A stretch of DNA of 64,000 nt from Curtobacterium sp. MCPF17_052 (GTDB lineage Bacteria; Actinomycetota; Actinomycetes; Actinomycetales; Microbacteriaceae). The translations under genes were made by a program, and so were the position numbers. Location: positions 198,470-262,469 of the forward strand of contig NZ_QKSD01000004.1 of assembly GCF_003234085.1 (NCBI RefSeq). Reading direction: 5' to 3'. The notes under the pieces are model-generated. The model had not been told where the DNA came from and searched no databases. It saw only the letters and a program-made list of their open reading frames with translations. This document shows, one piece after another, positions 1-8,469 of this stretch (its first letter is position 1; each line of letters begins with the position of its first letter).

Positions 1-764
1 ACGTCGCCGACGGTCATCTCGCCGCGGTGGAACACGCTCGCCGCGAGCACCGCGTCCGCACCGGCGTCGACGGCGGGGGCGAAGTGCTCGACGCGCCCCG
101 CGCCTCCCGAGGCGATGACCGGCACCGTGGAGACCGGACGGACCGCGGCGACGAGCTCGAGGTCGAAGCCGTTCTTCGTGCCGTCGGCGTCGATGGAGTT
201 GACGAGGAGCTCCCCTGCGCCGCGTTCGACGGCCTCGCGCGCCCAGGCGATCGCGTCGATGTCGGTCTCGGTGCGACCGCCGTGCGTGGTGACCACGAAA
301 CCCGACGGCATCCGGGCGGAACGCTTGACGTCGAGCGACAGGACGACCGCCTGGGCACCGAAACGATCGGCGATCTCGGACACGAGCTCCGGGCGGGCGA
401 TCGCGGCGCTGTTGACGCCGATCTTGTCCGCGCCGCACTGCTGCAGGCGGGAGACGTCGTCGACGGTGCGGACCCCACCGCCGACGGTGAGCGGGATGAA
501 GACCTGCTCGGCGGTGCGGGTGACGGTGTCCCACATCGTGGCGCGGTTCTCGACCGTCGCACCGACGTCGAGGAACGTCAGCTCGTCGGCGCCCTGCTCG
601 TAGTACCGCGCGGCGAGCTCGACGGGGTCCCCGGCGTCCTGCAGGTCGAGGAAGTTGACGCCCTTGACGACCCGACCACCGGAGACGTCGAGGCACGGGA
701 TGACACGGACCGAGACCCCGCCGAGTGCGGCGGCCGGTGCGGTCGCGTCGGGTGCGCCGGTCAC
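1..764 (-). CDS. hisF: Imidazole glycerol phosphate synthase subunit HisF, 3' end cut by window edge
   Basis: Cyclase subunit that joins PRFAR and HisH-derived ammonia to give imidazole glycerol phosphate and AICAR in histidine synthesis. About 254 codons are visible. The protein has the family opening VRVIPCLDV and GRVVKGVNF, the [11 protein letters not shown] phosphate loop and the GVNSAA segment of the TIM barrel. The missing C-terminus lies beyond base 1. I chose the GTG at 764, which overlaps the hisG stop by 4 bp (GTGA), implying translational coupling. HisH, the usual partner, is not in this window. Confidence 0.95.
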   Translation of the reverse strand, partial: MTGAPDATAPAAALGGVSVRVIPCLDVSGGRVVKGVNFLDLQDAGDPVELAARYYEQGADELTFLDVGATVENRATMWDTVTRTAEQVFIPLTVGGGVRTVDDVSRLQQCGADKIGVNSAAIARPELVSEIADRFGAQAVVLSLDVKRSARMPSGFVVTTHGGRTETDIDAIAWAREAVERGAGELLVNSIDADGTKNGFDLELVAAVRPVSTVPVIASGGAGRVEHFAPAVDAGADAVLAASVFHRGEMTVGD

Positions 765-1600
765 AGGCGTGCGGCGTGGATCGGGCTGACGAGGATCGCC
801 CGGGCGCCGAGGTCGTACAGCGCGTCCATGATGAGGTTGGCGTCGTCGCGCGGGATCATCACGCGGACGGCGGACCAGGCGCGGTCGTGCAACGGCGAGA
901 CCGTCGGCGACTCGATGCCCGAGGCGATCGCGGTCGCCTGCTCGAGCAGGTCGGACGGGATGTCGTAGTCGAGCATGACGTAGCCGCGGGCCACCAGGAC
1001 GCCCTGCAGCCGGCGTCGGAGCACGTCGATTCCGGAGATGGTCTCGTCGGTGGTGATGAGCACCGCGGTGGACTCGAGGATGACCGGGCCGAAGATCTCG
1101 AGTCCGGCGGCGCGCAGTGTGCTGCCGGTCGAGACGACGTCCGCCACGGCGTCGGCGACCCCGAGCCGGACGGCGCTCTCGACAGCGCCGTCGAGCTTCA
1201 CGAGGGTCGCGGTGACGCCGTGCTGGGCGAGGAACTCGCCGACGAGGCCGGGGTAGCTCGTGGCGACGCGGACACCCTCGAGGTCCTGCAGCACGCTGTA
1301 CCGGCCCGGGGCGCCGGCGAAGCGGAAGGTGGAGTCCGCGAACCCGAGCGCGTCGACCTCGTGCGCGGTCGACCCCGAGTCGAGCAGCAGGTCGCGGCCG
1401 GTGATCCCGACGTCGAGTGCGCCCGAGCCGACGTAGGTGGCGATGTCGCGCGGACGGAGGAAGAAGAACTCCACCCCGTTGCGCTCGTCGATGAGGTGCA
1501 GCGCCTTCGGGTCACGGCGGCCGGCGTACCCGGCCTCCCGCAGCATCTCGGAGGCGGTCTCGGACAGTGAGCCCTTGTTGGGCACGGCGATGCGGAGCAT
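761..1600 (-). CDS. hisG: ATP phosphoribosyltransferase HisG, long form
   Basis: First step of histidine synthesis: ATP plus PRPP gives phosphoribosyl-ATP. At 279 residues it is the long, histidine-feedback-regulated form with a C-terminal ACT-like domain, so no HisZ partner is expected. Visible landmarks are [12 protein letters not shown] at the start, [13 protein letters not shown] at about 60-72 and the PRPP-binding [11 protein letters not shown] at 157-167. The ATG at 1600 is preceded by AGGAAG. It overlaps hisF by 4 bp and follows hisE after 63 bp. Confidence 0.96.
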   Translation of the reverse strand: MLRIAVPNKGSLSETASEMLREAGYAGRRDPKALHLIDERNGVEFFFLRPRDIATYVGSGALDVGITGRDLLLDSGSTAHEVDALGFADSTFRFAGAPGRYSVLQDLEGVRVATSYPGLVGEFLAQHGVTATLVKLDGAVESAVRLGVADAVADVVSTGSTLRAAGLEIFGPVILESTAVLITTDETISGIDVLRRRLQGVLVARGYVMLDYDIPSDLLEQATAIASGIESPTVSPLHDRAWSAVRVMIPRDDANLIMDALYDLGARAILVSPIHAARL

Positions 1601-1663
1601 CAGGTCTGCTTCCTGGAGGAGGGGGTCGGTGACGGTTCTGCGGTGCGCGGGGTGACGCGCTCC

Positions 1664-1927
1664 CTACAGATGTCGCCAGACGTCCGCCGGGGTCAGGCCC
1701 TTCGCGATCATGAGGACCTGCAGGTGGTACACGAGCTGCGAGATCTCTTCCGAGGTGCGCTCGTCGCCCTCGTACTCGGCCGCCATCCAGACCTCGGCGG
1801 CTTCCTCCACGATCTTCTTGCCGATCTGGTGCACGCCGGCATCCAGTTCGGCGACGGTACCGGAGCCGTCCGGGCGCGTGCGCGCCTTCTCGGTCAGCTC
1901 CGCGAACAGGTCGTCGAACGTCTTCAC
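1664..1927 (-). CDS. hisE: Phosphoribosyl-ATP pyrophosphatase HisE
   Basis: Hydrolyses phosphoribosyl-ATP to phosphoribosyl-AMP in the second histidine step. It is 87 residues, the normal size for stand-alone actinobacterial HisE. The MazG-fold metal-binding helix [10 protein letters not shown] is at 37-46. The GTG start at 1927 has no Shine-Dalgarno sequence but a TAGCCT hexamer exactly 6 nt upstream, which suggests a leaderless transcript from its own promoter inside the rpe stop region. Confidence 0.95.
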   Translation of the reverse strand: MKTFDDLFAELTEKARTRPDGSGTVAELDAGVHQIGKKIVEEAAEVWMAAEYEGDERTSEEISQLVYHLQVLMIAKGLTPADVWRHL

Positions 1928-1933
1928 GTTCCC

Positions 1934-1939
1934 AGGCTA
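1934..1939 (-). promoter_or_regulatory. Putative leaderless -10 box of hisE
   Basis: TAGCCT read on the minus strand, followed by exactly 6 nt and then the hisE GTG. Transcription would begin at or next to the start codon. The hexamer overlaps the rpe stop codon. No convincing -35 box was seen. Confidence 0.5.
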
Positions 1940-2602
1940 CCGGTCTGCGAGCGCACGCTGTGCCGCCGACCGGAGATCGGTGATGCGGACTGCCGGCTCG
2001 CCGCCGTAGACCGCGGAGCCGGCGACGAGGGTGTCCGCGCCGCTCCGGACCGCCTCCGGCACGGTGTCGACCGCGATGCCACCGTCGACCTCGAGCCACA
2101 CGTCGAGCCCCGACGCGTCGACCGCGGCGCGTGCGTCGGCGAGCTTCGGCATCACCGAGGTCATGAACGCCTGGCCACCGAACCCGGGCTCGACGGTCAT
2201 CAGCAGGATCATGTCGTAGGCGTCGAGGTGGTGCAACACCCGGGTGATCGGGGTGCCGGGCTTCACGGCGACCGCGGCGCGGGCCCCGTTCGACCTGATG
2301 GCGGCAGCGGTGGCGACGGGGTCGGTCGCAGCCTCGAAGTGGAATGTGACGCTGGACGCGCCGGTCTCGGCGTACTTCGGCGCCTCGGTGTCGGCGTCGG
2401 TGATCATGAGGTGCACGTCGAGGGGCACGGGCGAGACCTGCTGCAGGCGCTGGACGATCGGCAGACCGAGGGTCAGGTTCGGGACGAAGTGGTTGTCCAT
2501 CACGTCGACGTGCACCATGTCGGCGGTCTCGATGCGCTGCAGCTCGCGCTCGAGGTTCGCGAAGTCGGCGGACAGGATGCTCGGCGAGATGCGGATCGTC
2601 AC
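1937..2602 (-). CDS. rpe: Ribulose-phosphate 3-epimerase
   Basis: Interconverts ribulose 5-phosphate and xylulose 5-phosphate in the pentose phosphate pathway. It is 221 residues, typical of the family. Landmarks are ISPSILSADF at the N-terminus, the metal-binding HVDVMDNHFVPN at 31-42, DVHLMI, MTVEPGFGGQAF and the EVDGGI strand. The start is GTG at 2602 with a TAGGCT hexamer 6 nt upstream and no Shine-Dalgarno sequence, so the gene is probably leaderless. The rsmB gene lies 50 bp upstream on the same strand. Confidence 0.96.
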   Translation of the reverse strand: MTIRISPSILSADFANLERELQRIETADMVHVDVMDNHFVPNLTLGLPIVQRLQQVSPVPLDVHLMITDADTEAPKYAETGASSVTFHFEAATDPVATAAAIRSNGARAAVAVKPGTPITRVLHHLDAYDMILLMTVEPGFGGQAFMTSVMPKLADARAAVDASGLDVWLEVDGGIAVDTVPEAVRSGADTLVAGSAVYGGEPAVRITDLRSAAQRALADR

Positions 2603-2608
2603 CCGTCG

Positions 2609-2614
2609 AGCCTA
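2609..2614 (-). promoter_or_regulatory. Putative leaderless -10 box of rpe
   Basis: TAGGCT on the minus strand, then 6 nt (CGACGG), then the rpe GTG. Same geometry as at hisE, truB, proS and others in this window. Confidence 0.55.
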
Positions 2615-2652
2615 CCGGCCCGGACCCGGCCGGCCCTCGAGCCGACAGCCCG

Positions 2653-4254
2653 TCAGGCGGTTCGGCGGAACAGTGCGATGAACATCGCGTCGGTCCCGAT
2701 CCGGTGCGGCCAGAGCTGCACGGTCCGGCCGTCCGCGACCTGCGGGTCACGCGCGGCGACCGAGCGGACCACCGATGCGGTGTCGAGCTGCTCGAGCAGG
2801 TCCCCGTGCCGACGCATCAGGGCGTCGACCTGGCCGCGGGTCTCGGCCAGGTGCGGCGAGCACGTCACGTACGCCAGGGTGCCGCCCGGTGCGAGCACGC
2901 GGACCGCGGCCTCGAGCAGTTCCTCCTGCAGGACGGCCAGTTCGGCGACGTCCTCCGGCTGCTTGCGCCAGCGGGCCTCCGGACGGCGACGCAGCGCGCC
3001 GAGGCCGGTGCACGGGGCGTCGAGCAGGACGCGGTCGTACGTGACACCGGAGCCGTCGTGCCCGTAGCGGCGACCGTCACCCTCGACCACGGTGACGGTG
3101 TCACGGAAGTCGCGGAGGGCATCCCGAACGAGTCCCACCCGGGCCGGGACGAGTTCGTTGGCGACGAGGGTCGCGCCGGCCTGTGCGGCCTCGGCGGCCA
3201 GGAGCGCGGCCTTGCCTCCGGGGCCCGCGCAGAGGTCGAGCCAGCGTTCGCCGGCCCGCACCTCGGACGATCGGGACAGCGCGAGGGCCGCGAGTTGCGA
3301 GCCCTCGTCCTGGACGCGGAGCCGGCCGGCGGCGACGCCGGGGACGCGCGCCGGGTCACCGGTGACGCCGCGGATCCCGACGGGCGAGACCGGCAGGTCG
3401 GGAGCGGCCGGGGCGGGCTCGGGCGCCGCGTCGGCCTGGTCGGCCTCGGCCACCTCGGCGGCGTCGGCGTCGGCGCCCGGACCGACGGGAGGCACATCCC
3501 CCGTCTCGTCGTCGTCCGCCGCCACGCGGGCGGTCGCCTGCTCGACGTCCTCCGCCGACGCGACACCGGGCAACGCCGCGAGCTGGACCCGCGGTGCCTC
3601 GTTGTCGGCGGCGAGGAGCGCGACGAGTTCGTCACGAGACCGTTCCGCTGCCAGGGCGTCCCGGAGTGCCGACACGACCCACACCGGGTGCGACCAGCGC
3701 GTCGCGAGGAGTGCGTCCCCGCCGAGGCCCGCCGTCACCAGGGCGTCCCACTCCTCCGGGGTCTTGCCGGCGACCTTCCGCATCACGGCGTTGACGAAGC
3801 CGGTGGCGCGGGCGACGCCGACCTCGCGGGCGAGCTCGACCGTCGCGGAGACCGCCGCGTGGGTCGGGGTCCGCATGCCGAGCAGCTGGTGCACGCCGAG
3901 GCGCATGACGTCGAGCACGTCGGCTTCGATGAGGTCCGCCCGACGTCCGGACGCCACCGCGACCACCACGTCGTAGCGGCCGATCATGCGGATCGTGCCG
4001 TAGGTGAGTTCGGTGGCGAAACCGGCGTCCCGAGCGCTGAGCCCGGCTCGTCGGATGCGCGTCGGCAGGAGGAGGTTCGCGTACGCGTCGTCGACCTGGA
4101 CGGCACGGAGGACGTCGAAGGCGACCCGACGGGCGCTCACCTGCCGGGGCTCGCGGGGTCGGCCGCCGGGGCGCCCGCCGGTCCGCCCGACACCGCTGCC
4201 CCCGCTGCGGCCGCCACGCTGCGATCCGCGTGACCGTGCCTGTTCCGCGCTCAT
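2653..4254 (-). CDS. rsmB: 16S rRNA (cytosine(967)-C5)-methyltransferase RsmB (Fmu/Sun)
   Basis: SAM-dependent m5C methyltransferase acting on 16S rRNA C967. The 533-residue protein has a basic Gly/Arg-rich N-terminus (1-40), a NusB-like RNA-binding domain (about 42-200) and a Rossmann methyltransferase domain with LCAGPGGK at 341-348. The two catalytic cysteines are in DAPCTG (C415) and VTCSPH (C465). An acidic Ala/Asp/Pro-rich insertion at about 246-287 separates the domains and looks disordered. The ATG at 4254 follows GGGAAGG and overlaps the fmt stop by 4 bp. The open frame continues upstream, but that part is antisense-like sequence within fmt. Confidence 0.95.
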   Translation of the reverse strand: MSAEQARSRGSQRGGRSGGSGVGRTGGRPGGRPREPRQVSARRVAFDVLRAVQVDDAYANLLLPTRIRRAGLSARDAGFATELTYGTIRMIGRYDVVVAVASGRRADLIEADVLDVMRLGVHQLLGMRTPTHAAVSATVELAREVGVARATGFVNAVMRKVAGKTPEEWDALVTAGLGGDALLATRWSHPVWVVSALRDALAAERSRDELVALLAADNEAPRVQLAALPGVASAEDVEQATARVAADDDETGDVPPVGPGADADAAEVAEADQADAAPEPAPAAPDLPVSPVGIRGVTGDPARVPGVAAGRLRVQDEGSQLAALALSRSSEVRAGERWLDLCAGPGGKAALLAAEAAQAGATLVANELVPARVGLVRDALRDFRDTVTVVEGDGRRYGHDGSGVTYDRVLLDAPCTGLGALRRRPEARWRKQPEDVAELAVLQEELLEAAVRVLAPGGTLAYVTCSPHLAETRGQVDALMRRHGDLLEQLDTASVVRSVAARDPQVADGRTVQLWPHRIGTDAMFIALFRRTA

Positions 4255-5204
4255 GCGAGCACCTTCCCGTCGAGCGGTCCGAGCCCTCGGGCCCAGGCCG
4301 CAGCGTCCATCGCCTTCTTGCCGGCCGGCTGCACCTCGGTCAGCACGAGCGGTTCGTCCGCCGTCCCGACCAGCAGGGCACCGTCCACGAGCCGGAGCGC
4401 ACCCGGCGCGAGGTGCGGGGCGGCGTCCTCCGGGCCTCCCGGCCGGCCGTCGGGTGCACCGTACCGGCGGGCCCGCAGCAGCTTCACCCGGGTCTCGCCG
4501 AGGTGTGCGAACGCACCGGGCTCCGGGGTGACGCCGCGGAGCCTGGCGTGCACCGCGGCGGCCGGGCCGGCGAAGTCGGTCCGGCCGTCGTCGAGCGTGA
4601 GCTTCGGGGCCGACGACGGAGCGCCGACCTGCTCGGTGGCGACGGCGGTGCCGGCGGCGATGGCGTCGACGACCCGCACGACGACGTCGGCACCGGTCAC
4701 CGCCATCGCGCCGAGGACCTCGCCGGAGGTTGCCTCCGGGTCGATCGTGAACGGCTCGGCCGCGAAGACCGGGCCCGCGTCCAGGGCCTCGACCAGCTGG
4801 AACACCGTCGCGGCCGTGGTCGTCGCACCGGCCATCACGGCACGCTGCACGGGTGCGGCACCCCGGTACGCCGGCAGGTCGGAGAAGTGCAGGTTGACCC
4901 AGCCGAGCCGCGGGGCGTCGAGGGCCGGGCGGCGGAGCAGCGCCCCGTACGCGACGATCACACCGAGGTCGACGTCGAGCGCCGCGATCCGGGCCGTCAC
5001 CTCGTCGTCCACGCGGGAGGCCTCGATCACCGGCAGTCCGAGCTCCGCCGCGGCCTGCGCGACCGGCGTGGGCGTCAGCACGCGCTTCCGGCCCTGCGGG
5101 GTCGGCGGGCGGGTCAGCACCGCCGCGATCTCGTGGTCGGACGCCGCCAGAGCACGGAGGGTGGGGACCGCGGCAGCGGGACTGCCGGCGACGACGAGAC
5201 GCAT
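4251..5204 (-). CDS. fmt: Methionyl-tRNA formyltransferase
   Basis: Formylates the initiator Met-tRNA using 10-formyltetrahydrofolate. It is 317 residues. The formyltransferase triad can be placed: N104 and H106 in VNLHFSDLP, and D142 in the segment ALDAG. The C-terminal tRNA-binding domain ends with the usual GKKAMDAAAWARG motif. The ATG of MRLVVAGSP at 5204 is the family start, and the frame further upstream is not conserved. It is coupled to rsmB by a 4-bp overlap. Confidence 0.96.
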   Translation of the reverse strand: MRLVVAGSPAAAVPTLRALAASDHEIAAVLTRPPTPQGRKRVLTPTPVAQAAAELGLPVIEASRVDDEVTARIAALDVDLGVIVAYGALLRRPALDAPRLGWVNLHFSDLPAYRGAAPVQRAVMAGATTTAATVFQLVEALDAGPVFAAEPFTIDPEATSGEVLGAMAVTGADVVVRVVDAIAAGTAVATEQVGAPSSAPKLTLDDGRTDFAGPAAAVHARLRGVTPEPGAFAHLGETRVKLLRARRYGAPDGRPGGPEDAAPHLAPGALRLVDGALLVGTADEPLVLTEVQPAGKKAMDAAAWARGLGPLDGKVLA

Positions 5205-5320
5205 CGGACCAGTCTCCCACGAGCCGCGGCCGCGTCCGGGCGGCCGCCCTCCGCGCGGGCCTGGGGACGCGCTGAGGCACGCCTGCCTACGGTCGCTGGC
5301 ATCTCGACCGAAGGAGCACC

Positions 5321-5650
5321 ATGACCACCGACGCACTGCCGCTGCCGGACTTCGACCACCTGCCGCTCGGCAACCTCGCCGAGCACGTCCGCCCCCTCGA
5401 CCGCGACCAGCTGCAGACCCTGCTCGAGCATGAGCGGGCCCACGGGAACCGGCTGCCGGTCGTGGAGGTGCTGACCTCCCGGATCGCCGCACTCGAGGCC
5501 GGGGCCGAACCGACCGGCTCGGTGCCCGAGCACCTCCCCGAGGTCCAGCAGGGCACCGGCGGCTCCCCGGCCGTCACCCCGGCCACGTCGGGTCCGGTCA
5601 TCAACCCGCCGTCACACGGGGACCCGACCAACCCGGCCCAGCCACGCTGA
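5321..5650 (+). CDS. Conserved small actinobacterial protein of unknown function
   Basis: A 109-residue soluble protein. Residues about 8-60 form a compact helical region with the pattern LPxxDFDHLPL, VRPLDRDQLQTLLEHE, HGNRLPVVEVLTSRI, resembling a small actinobacterial domain of unknown function. The last ~45 residues are Pro/Gly/Thr-rich and probably disordered. The ATG follows GAAGGAG. The gene is divergent from fmt. I do not assign a function. Confidence 0.8.
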   Translation: MTTDALPLPDFDHLPLGNLAEHVRPLDRDQLQTLLEHERAHGNRLPVVEVLTSRIAALEAGAEPTGSVPEHLPEVQQGTGGSPAVTPATSGPVINPPSHGDPTNPAQPR

Positions 5651-5759
5651 TCCGTGGACCCGGCTCGCCGGCCTCGTGCCGGACGAGCGGTGCCCTCGCC
5701 TCCGGACAGCGCGGAGACGGACGGGTACCTTCACAGGCGATTCCCTGAAAGGAACGAAC

Positions 5760-6236
5760 ATGTCAGACCGACTCTCCACCCCCGCCCCCACCAGCTTCGC
5801 CGAGACGCCAGTCCAGAAGGGCGCGCTCGTCGTCGGCATCGTCTTCCTGCTCGTCGGCCTCGCGGGCTTCATCCCCGGGCTCACCACCGGTGACCTCGGT
5901 GGCGCCGGCAACGACTCGATGGGCATGCTGCTCGGCATCTTCCAGGTGTCGGTCCTGCACAACATCGTCCACCTGCTCTTCGGCATCGTCGGCGTCCTCG
6001 CGGCCCGACGCGCCAGTGGTTCACGGCTCTACCTGGTCATCGGCGGCGTCGTCTACTTCGTGCTGTGGATCTACGGCCTGTTCACCGCGAACAGCGACAG
6101 CGCCGCGAACTTCGTGCCGCTGAACTCGGCGGACAACTGGCTGCACCTGGTCCTCGCGATCGGCATGGTCGCCCTCGGTGTCGTGCTCTCGCGCGGCCGC
6201 CGTGCACCGGTCGGCGCGGAGCGGACCGCGCGCTGA
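5760..6236 (+). CDS. DUF4383-family four-helix membrane protein
   Basis: A 158-residue inner-membrane protein with four predicted transmembrane helices (about 20-42, 60-84, 90-112, 126-147). The segment HNIVHLLFGIVGVLAAR matches the DUF4383 family as I know it; its function is unknown. I chose the ATG at 5760 because of the GAAAGGA site upstream; the frame extends further 5' without a good ribosome site. It ends just before a tandem repeat and a strong terminator. Confidence 0.85.
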   Translation: MSDRLSTPAPTSFAETPVQKGALVVGIVFLLVGLAGFIPGLTTGDLGGAGNDSMGMLLGIFQVSVLHNIVHLLFGIVGVLAARRASGSRLYLVIGGVVYFVLWIYGLFTANSDSAANFVPLNSADNWLHLVLAIGMVALGVVLSRGRRAPVGAERTAR

Positions 6237-6243
6237 CCCGGAT

Positions 6244-6295
6244 CGGTGACCTCGGCCGGTGACGCCGGCGAGTGACGCCGGCCGGTGACCTCGGT
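6244..6295. repeat. Four tandem 13-bp repeats
   Basis: Four contiguous 13-mers with consensus CGGTGACSYCGGC (units at 6244, 6257, 6270, 6283), differing at one to three bases. They lie between the stop codon of the DUF4383 gene and the terminator hairpin and are not coding in any supported frame. Confidence 0.85.
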
Positions 6296-6302
6296 CGATG
6301 CG

Positions 6303-6346
6303 ATGACGGGAGGCCTGTGGCGGGATCGCCACGGGCCTCCCGTCAT
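6303..6346. terminator. Bidirectional terminator hairpin, shared-arm family (copy 1)
   Basis: Inverted repeat with 20-bp arms (6303-6322 and 6327-6346), one G-T wobble and a 4-nt loop. It sits between the converging DUF4383 gene and priA. The arm core GGAGGCCYGTGGCG recurs in the hairpins at 45045 and 46925. Confidence 0.85.
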
Positions 6347-6374
6347 GTCGGGGCTCGGCTCTGCAGCGACCGGG

Positions 6375-8462
6375 TCAGACCTCGGAGAACGGCTCGGCGT
6401 CGTCCATCCGGACGCGGAGAGCCGGAGCCGCGCGGCGCTTCGCCCCGCCCTTGACCACCCGGCGCGTCGACGACCGGCGGATCACCTCGGCCTTGAGGGT
6501 CGCCGCCACCTCTGTCCCGTGGCCGTAGGGGAAGCGCACGATCGCGCGGACCGTCCCCGGCGTCGGGTCGTCGACGGGGACCGGCCCGAGGACCGGGCCC
6601 ACCGGCGCGTCGCCGAGCGCCTCGATCGCGCCGGTCACCGCCTCGTCCGTCCCGGTCAGGGTGGCGACGCGCACCGCCGGCGGGAAGAACAGTTCACGAC
6701 GGTCGGTGAGTTCGTCGTGGGCGGGCACGTCGAGCCGCCAGAGTGCCATCGCGTTCGCGAGCTTGCCGCCGATGCCGACGAGGTACACCGGCGCTCCCGG
6801 AGCACCCTTCGCCGCGGCGTTCGCCCAGATCCGGAGGACGTCCTCCTGGACCCGCAGTCCCTCGCGCGCCAGCATCCGTTCGCCGTCCAGGAGCAGCACG
6901 CAGGCGTAACCGCCGGCGACGTCCGGTTCGGCGCCGCGGGTCGCGACGACGACCGCGGGACGGGCCGGTACCTCGTCGATCGGGCGCGACCCGTCGGCCA
7001 CCACGATCCGGGTGTCCGGGAAGGCGCGGCCGAGTTCGTCGGCGGTGCGCTGGGCACCCTGGCCGACGGGCTTGAGCTTCCCGTTGCCACAGGTCGGGCA
7101 GCGGTACCCGGCCGCCAGCGCGCCACAGAAGCGACACTGCGGGGTGGACCCGGCGTGCGGACTGCCGAGCGGACCACCGCACACCCGGCAGTGGGCGCGC
7201 TCCCCGCACTCCGTGCAGACCAGGCCGGTCCCGAAGCCGGGGTTCGACACCTGCACGAGCACAGGCCCGTCGTGACTGGCCTCGCGGGCGGCCCGCCAGG
7301 CACTGCTCGGGATGCGGGCCTGTGCGGCGTACCCGTCGGCGTTGGTCTGGTGGGCGGTCGGGACGACCTTCGGCACACGGGCGCGGTGCGGACCGACCTC
7401 CTGCAGCCATCCGAGCTCGACGAGCCGCTGCACGTCGGTGCTCCGCGCGTGCGACACCATCAGGAGCGCGGCCCCGGACTGGGCGGTCCGGACCAGCGCG
7501 ACGTCACGGGTGTGCACGTACGGTGCACGCTGCTCGGCGAAGGACGGGTCGCCGTCGTCCCAGAGCGCGATGAGGCCGAGGTCCGACGCCGGTGCGTACA
7601 CGGCGGCACGACTCCCGATCGCGACGACCGGGTGCGTCCGGGCCGTGAGGAGTGCCCGGGCGCGCTGCCCGTTCGTCTGCTTCGCGTCGAACCGCACCAC
7701 CCGCTCGGCGGGCACGAGGACGAGCAGGGCGCGCTCGAGGTCCGTGACGTCGCGGAAGTCGGGCACCGCGATGACGGCCGACCGCTCCCCCGCCAGGGTG
7801 TGTGCGGCGGCCTGCGCCAGGGTCGCGGCCCAGCCGGGCACCCAAGTGGGTTCCGGTTCCGGTGCGGGTGCGGGTGCGGGTGTGTCGGTGCTGTCGCTCG
7901 CGTCGGCGCCGTCCACGACCACCGGTGTCGGTGTCGGTGCCGGTGCCGGGGCGCTGAGCAGGACCGGGTGCGGGATGGCGCTGACGGCAGCACGGCCGCC
8001 GGCGTCGATCACGGACTCGATGACCGCGTCGCCGTAGCCCTCGACCACCGCTGCCGTCACACGAGGTGGCACGTGGTCGCGGTCACGCTCGAGCCATGCC
8101 TTCTCCGGCCGGACCTGCCGCGTCGGCACCGCGAGGCGAAGCACGTCGCTCGCGACCCCGGCCGCACGGTCGGCCACGGCACGGGCGAGCTGCCAGACCT
8201 CCGGCGCGAGCACCGGTACCGGGCTGACGAGCTCCTCGACGGCACTCAGCTCGCCCGGGAAGTCGTTCTCCGGCGACAGGGCGTCGTCGGTCACGACCTC
8301 CACCACGTAGGCGTCGGTGATCCGGGCGCCGGAGCGCAACGGCACCCGGACCCGGACCCCCGGCACGCAGTCGTCCTCGATCTCGGCCGGGACCCGGTAG
8401 TCGAACAGACGGTCGAGCTGCGGGAGCGGTGAGTCGAGGACGACACGCGCGACGGTGGCCAC
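6375..8462 (-). CDS. priA: PriA-like primosomal protein N' lacking helicase motifs
   Basis: Replication-restart protein homologous to PriA, about 695 residues. The N-terminal DNA-binding domain (LDRLFDYRVP) and the zinc-ribbon cysteine array (CTECGERAHCRVCG, CRFCG, CPTCG) are present. The Walker A GxxGxGKT is absent, and the DEAH box position reads LWDDGD, so it should not hydrolyse ATP; actinobacterial PriA proteins are known to be degenerate in this way. A Pro/Ala/Thr-rich insert is encoded by hexanucleotide repeats at 7849-7884 and 7924-7947. I prefer the GTG at 8462 (GAGG upstream, 7 bp after metK). A GTG at 8519 inside metK is the alternative. Confidence 0.9.
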   Translation of the reverse strand: MATVARVVLDSPLPQLDRLFDYRVPAEIEDDCVPGVRVRVPLRSGARITDAYVVEVVTDDALSPENDFPGELSAVEELVSPVPVLAPEVWQLARAVADRAAGVASDVLRLAVPTRQVRPEKAWLERDRDHVPPRVTAAVVEGYGDAVIESVIDAGGRAAVSAIPHPVLLSAPAPAPTPTPVVVDGADASDSTDTPAPAPAPEPEPTWVPGWAATLAQAAAHTLAGERSAVIAVPDFRDVTDLERALLVLVPAERVVRFDAKQTNGQRARALLTARTHPVVAIGSRAAVYAPASDLGLIALWDDGDPSFAEQRAPYVHTRDVALVRTAQSGAALLMVSHARSTDVQRLVELGWLQEVGPHRARVPKVVPTAHQTNADGYAAQARIPSSAWRAAREASHDGPVLVQVSNPGFGTGLVCTECGERAHCRVCGGPLGSPHAGSTPQCRFCGALAAGYRCPTCGNGKLKPVGQGAQRTADELGRAFPDTRIVVADGSRPIDEVPARPAVVVATRGAEPDVAGGYACVLLLDGERMLAREGLRVQEDVLRIWANAAAKGAPGAPVYLVGIGGKLANAMALWRLDVPAHDELTDRRELFFPPAVRVATLTGTDEAVTGAIEALGDAPVGPVLGPVPVDDPTPGTVRAIVRFPYGHGTEVAATLKAEVIRRSSTRRVVKGGAKRRAAPALRVRMDDAEPFSEV
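7849..7947. repeat. Hexanucleotide repeats inside priA
   Basis: Six GGTNNN hexamers at 7849-7884 and four more at 7924-7947 (plus-strand reading). They encode alternating Ala-Pro, Glu-Pro and Thr-Pro dipeptides in the linker between the DNA-binding and ATPase-like domains. Such tracts can change length by slippage without shifting frame. Confidence 0.7.
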
Positions 8463-8469
8463 GAAGGCC

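Noticed and set aside
5204..5205. Downstream or upstream alternative starts for fmt giving a 413-residue protein
   Set aside because: The extra N-terminus is Arg/Gly-rich antisense sequence; family alignment begins at MRLVVAGSP (start 5204).
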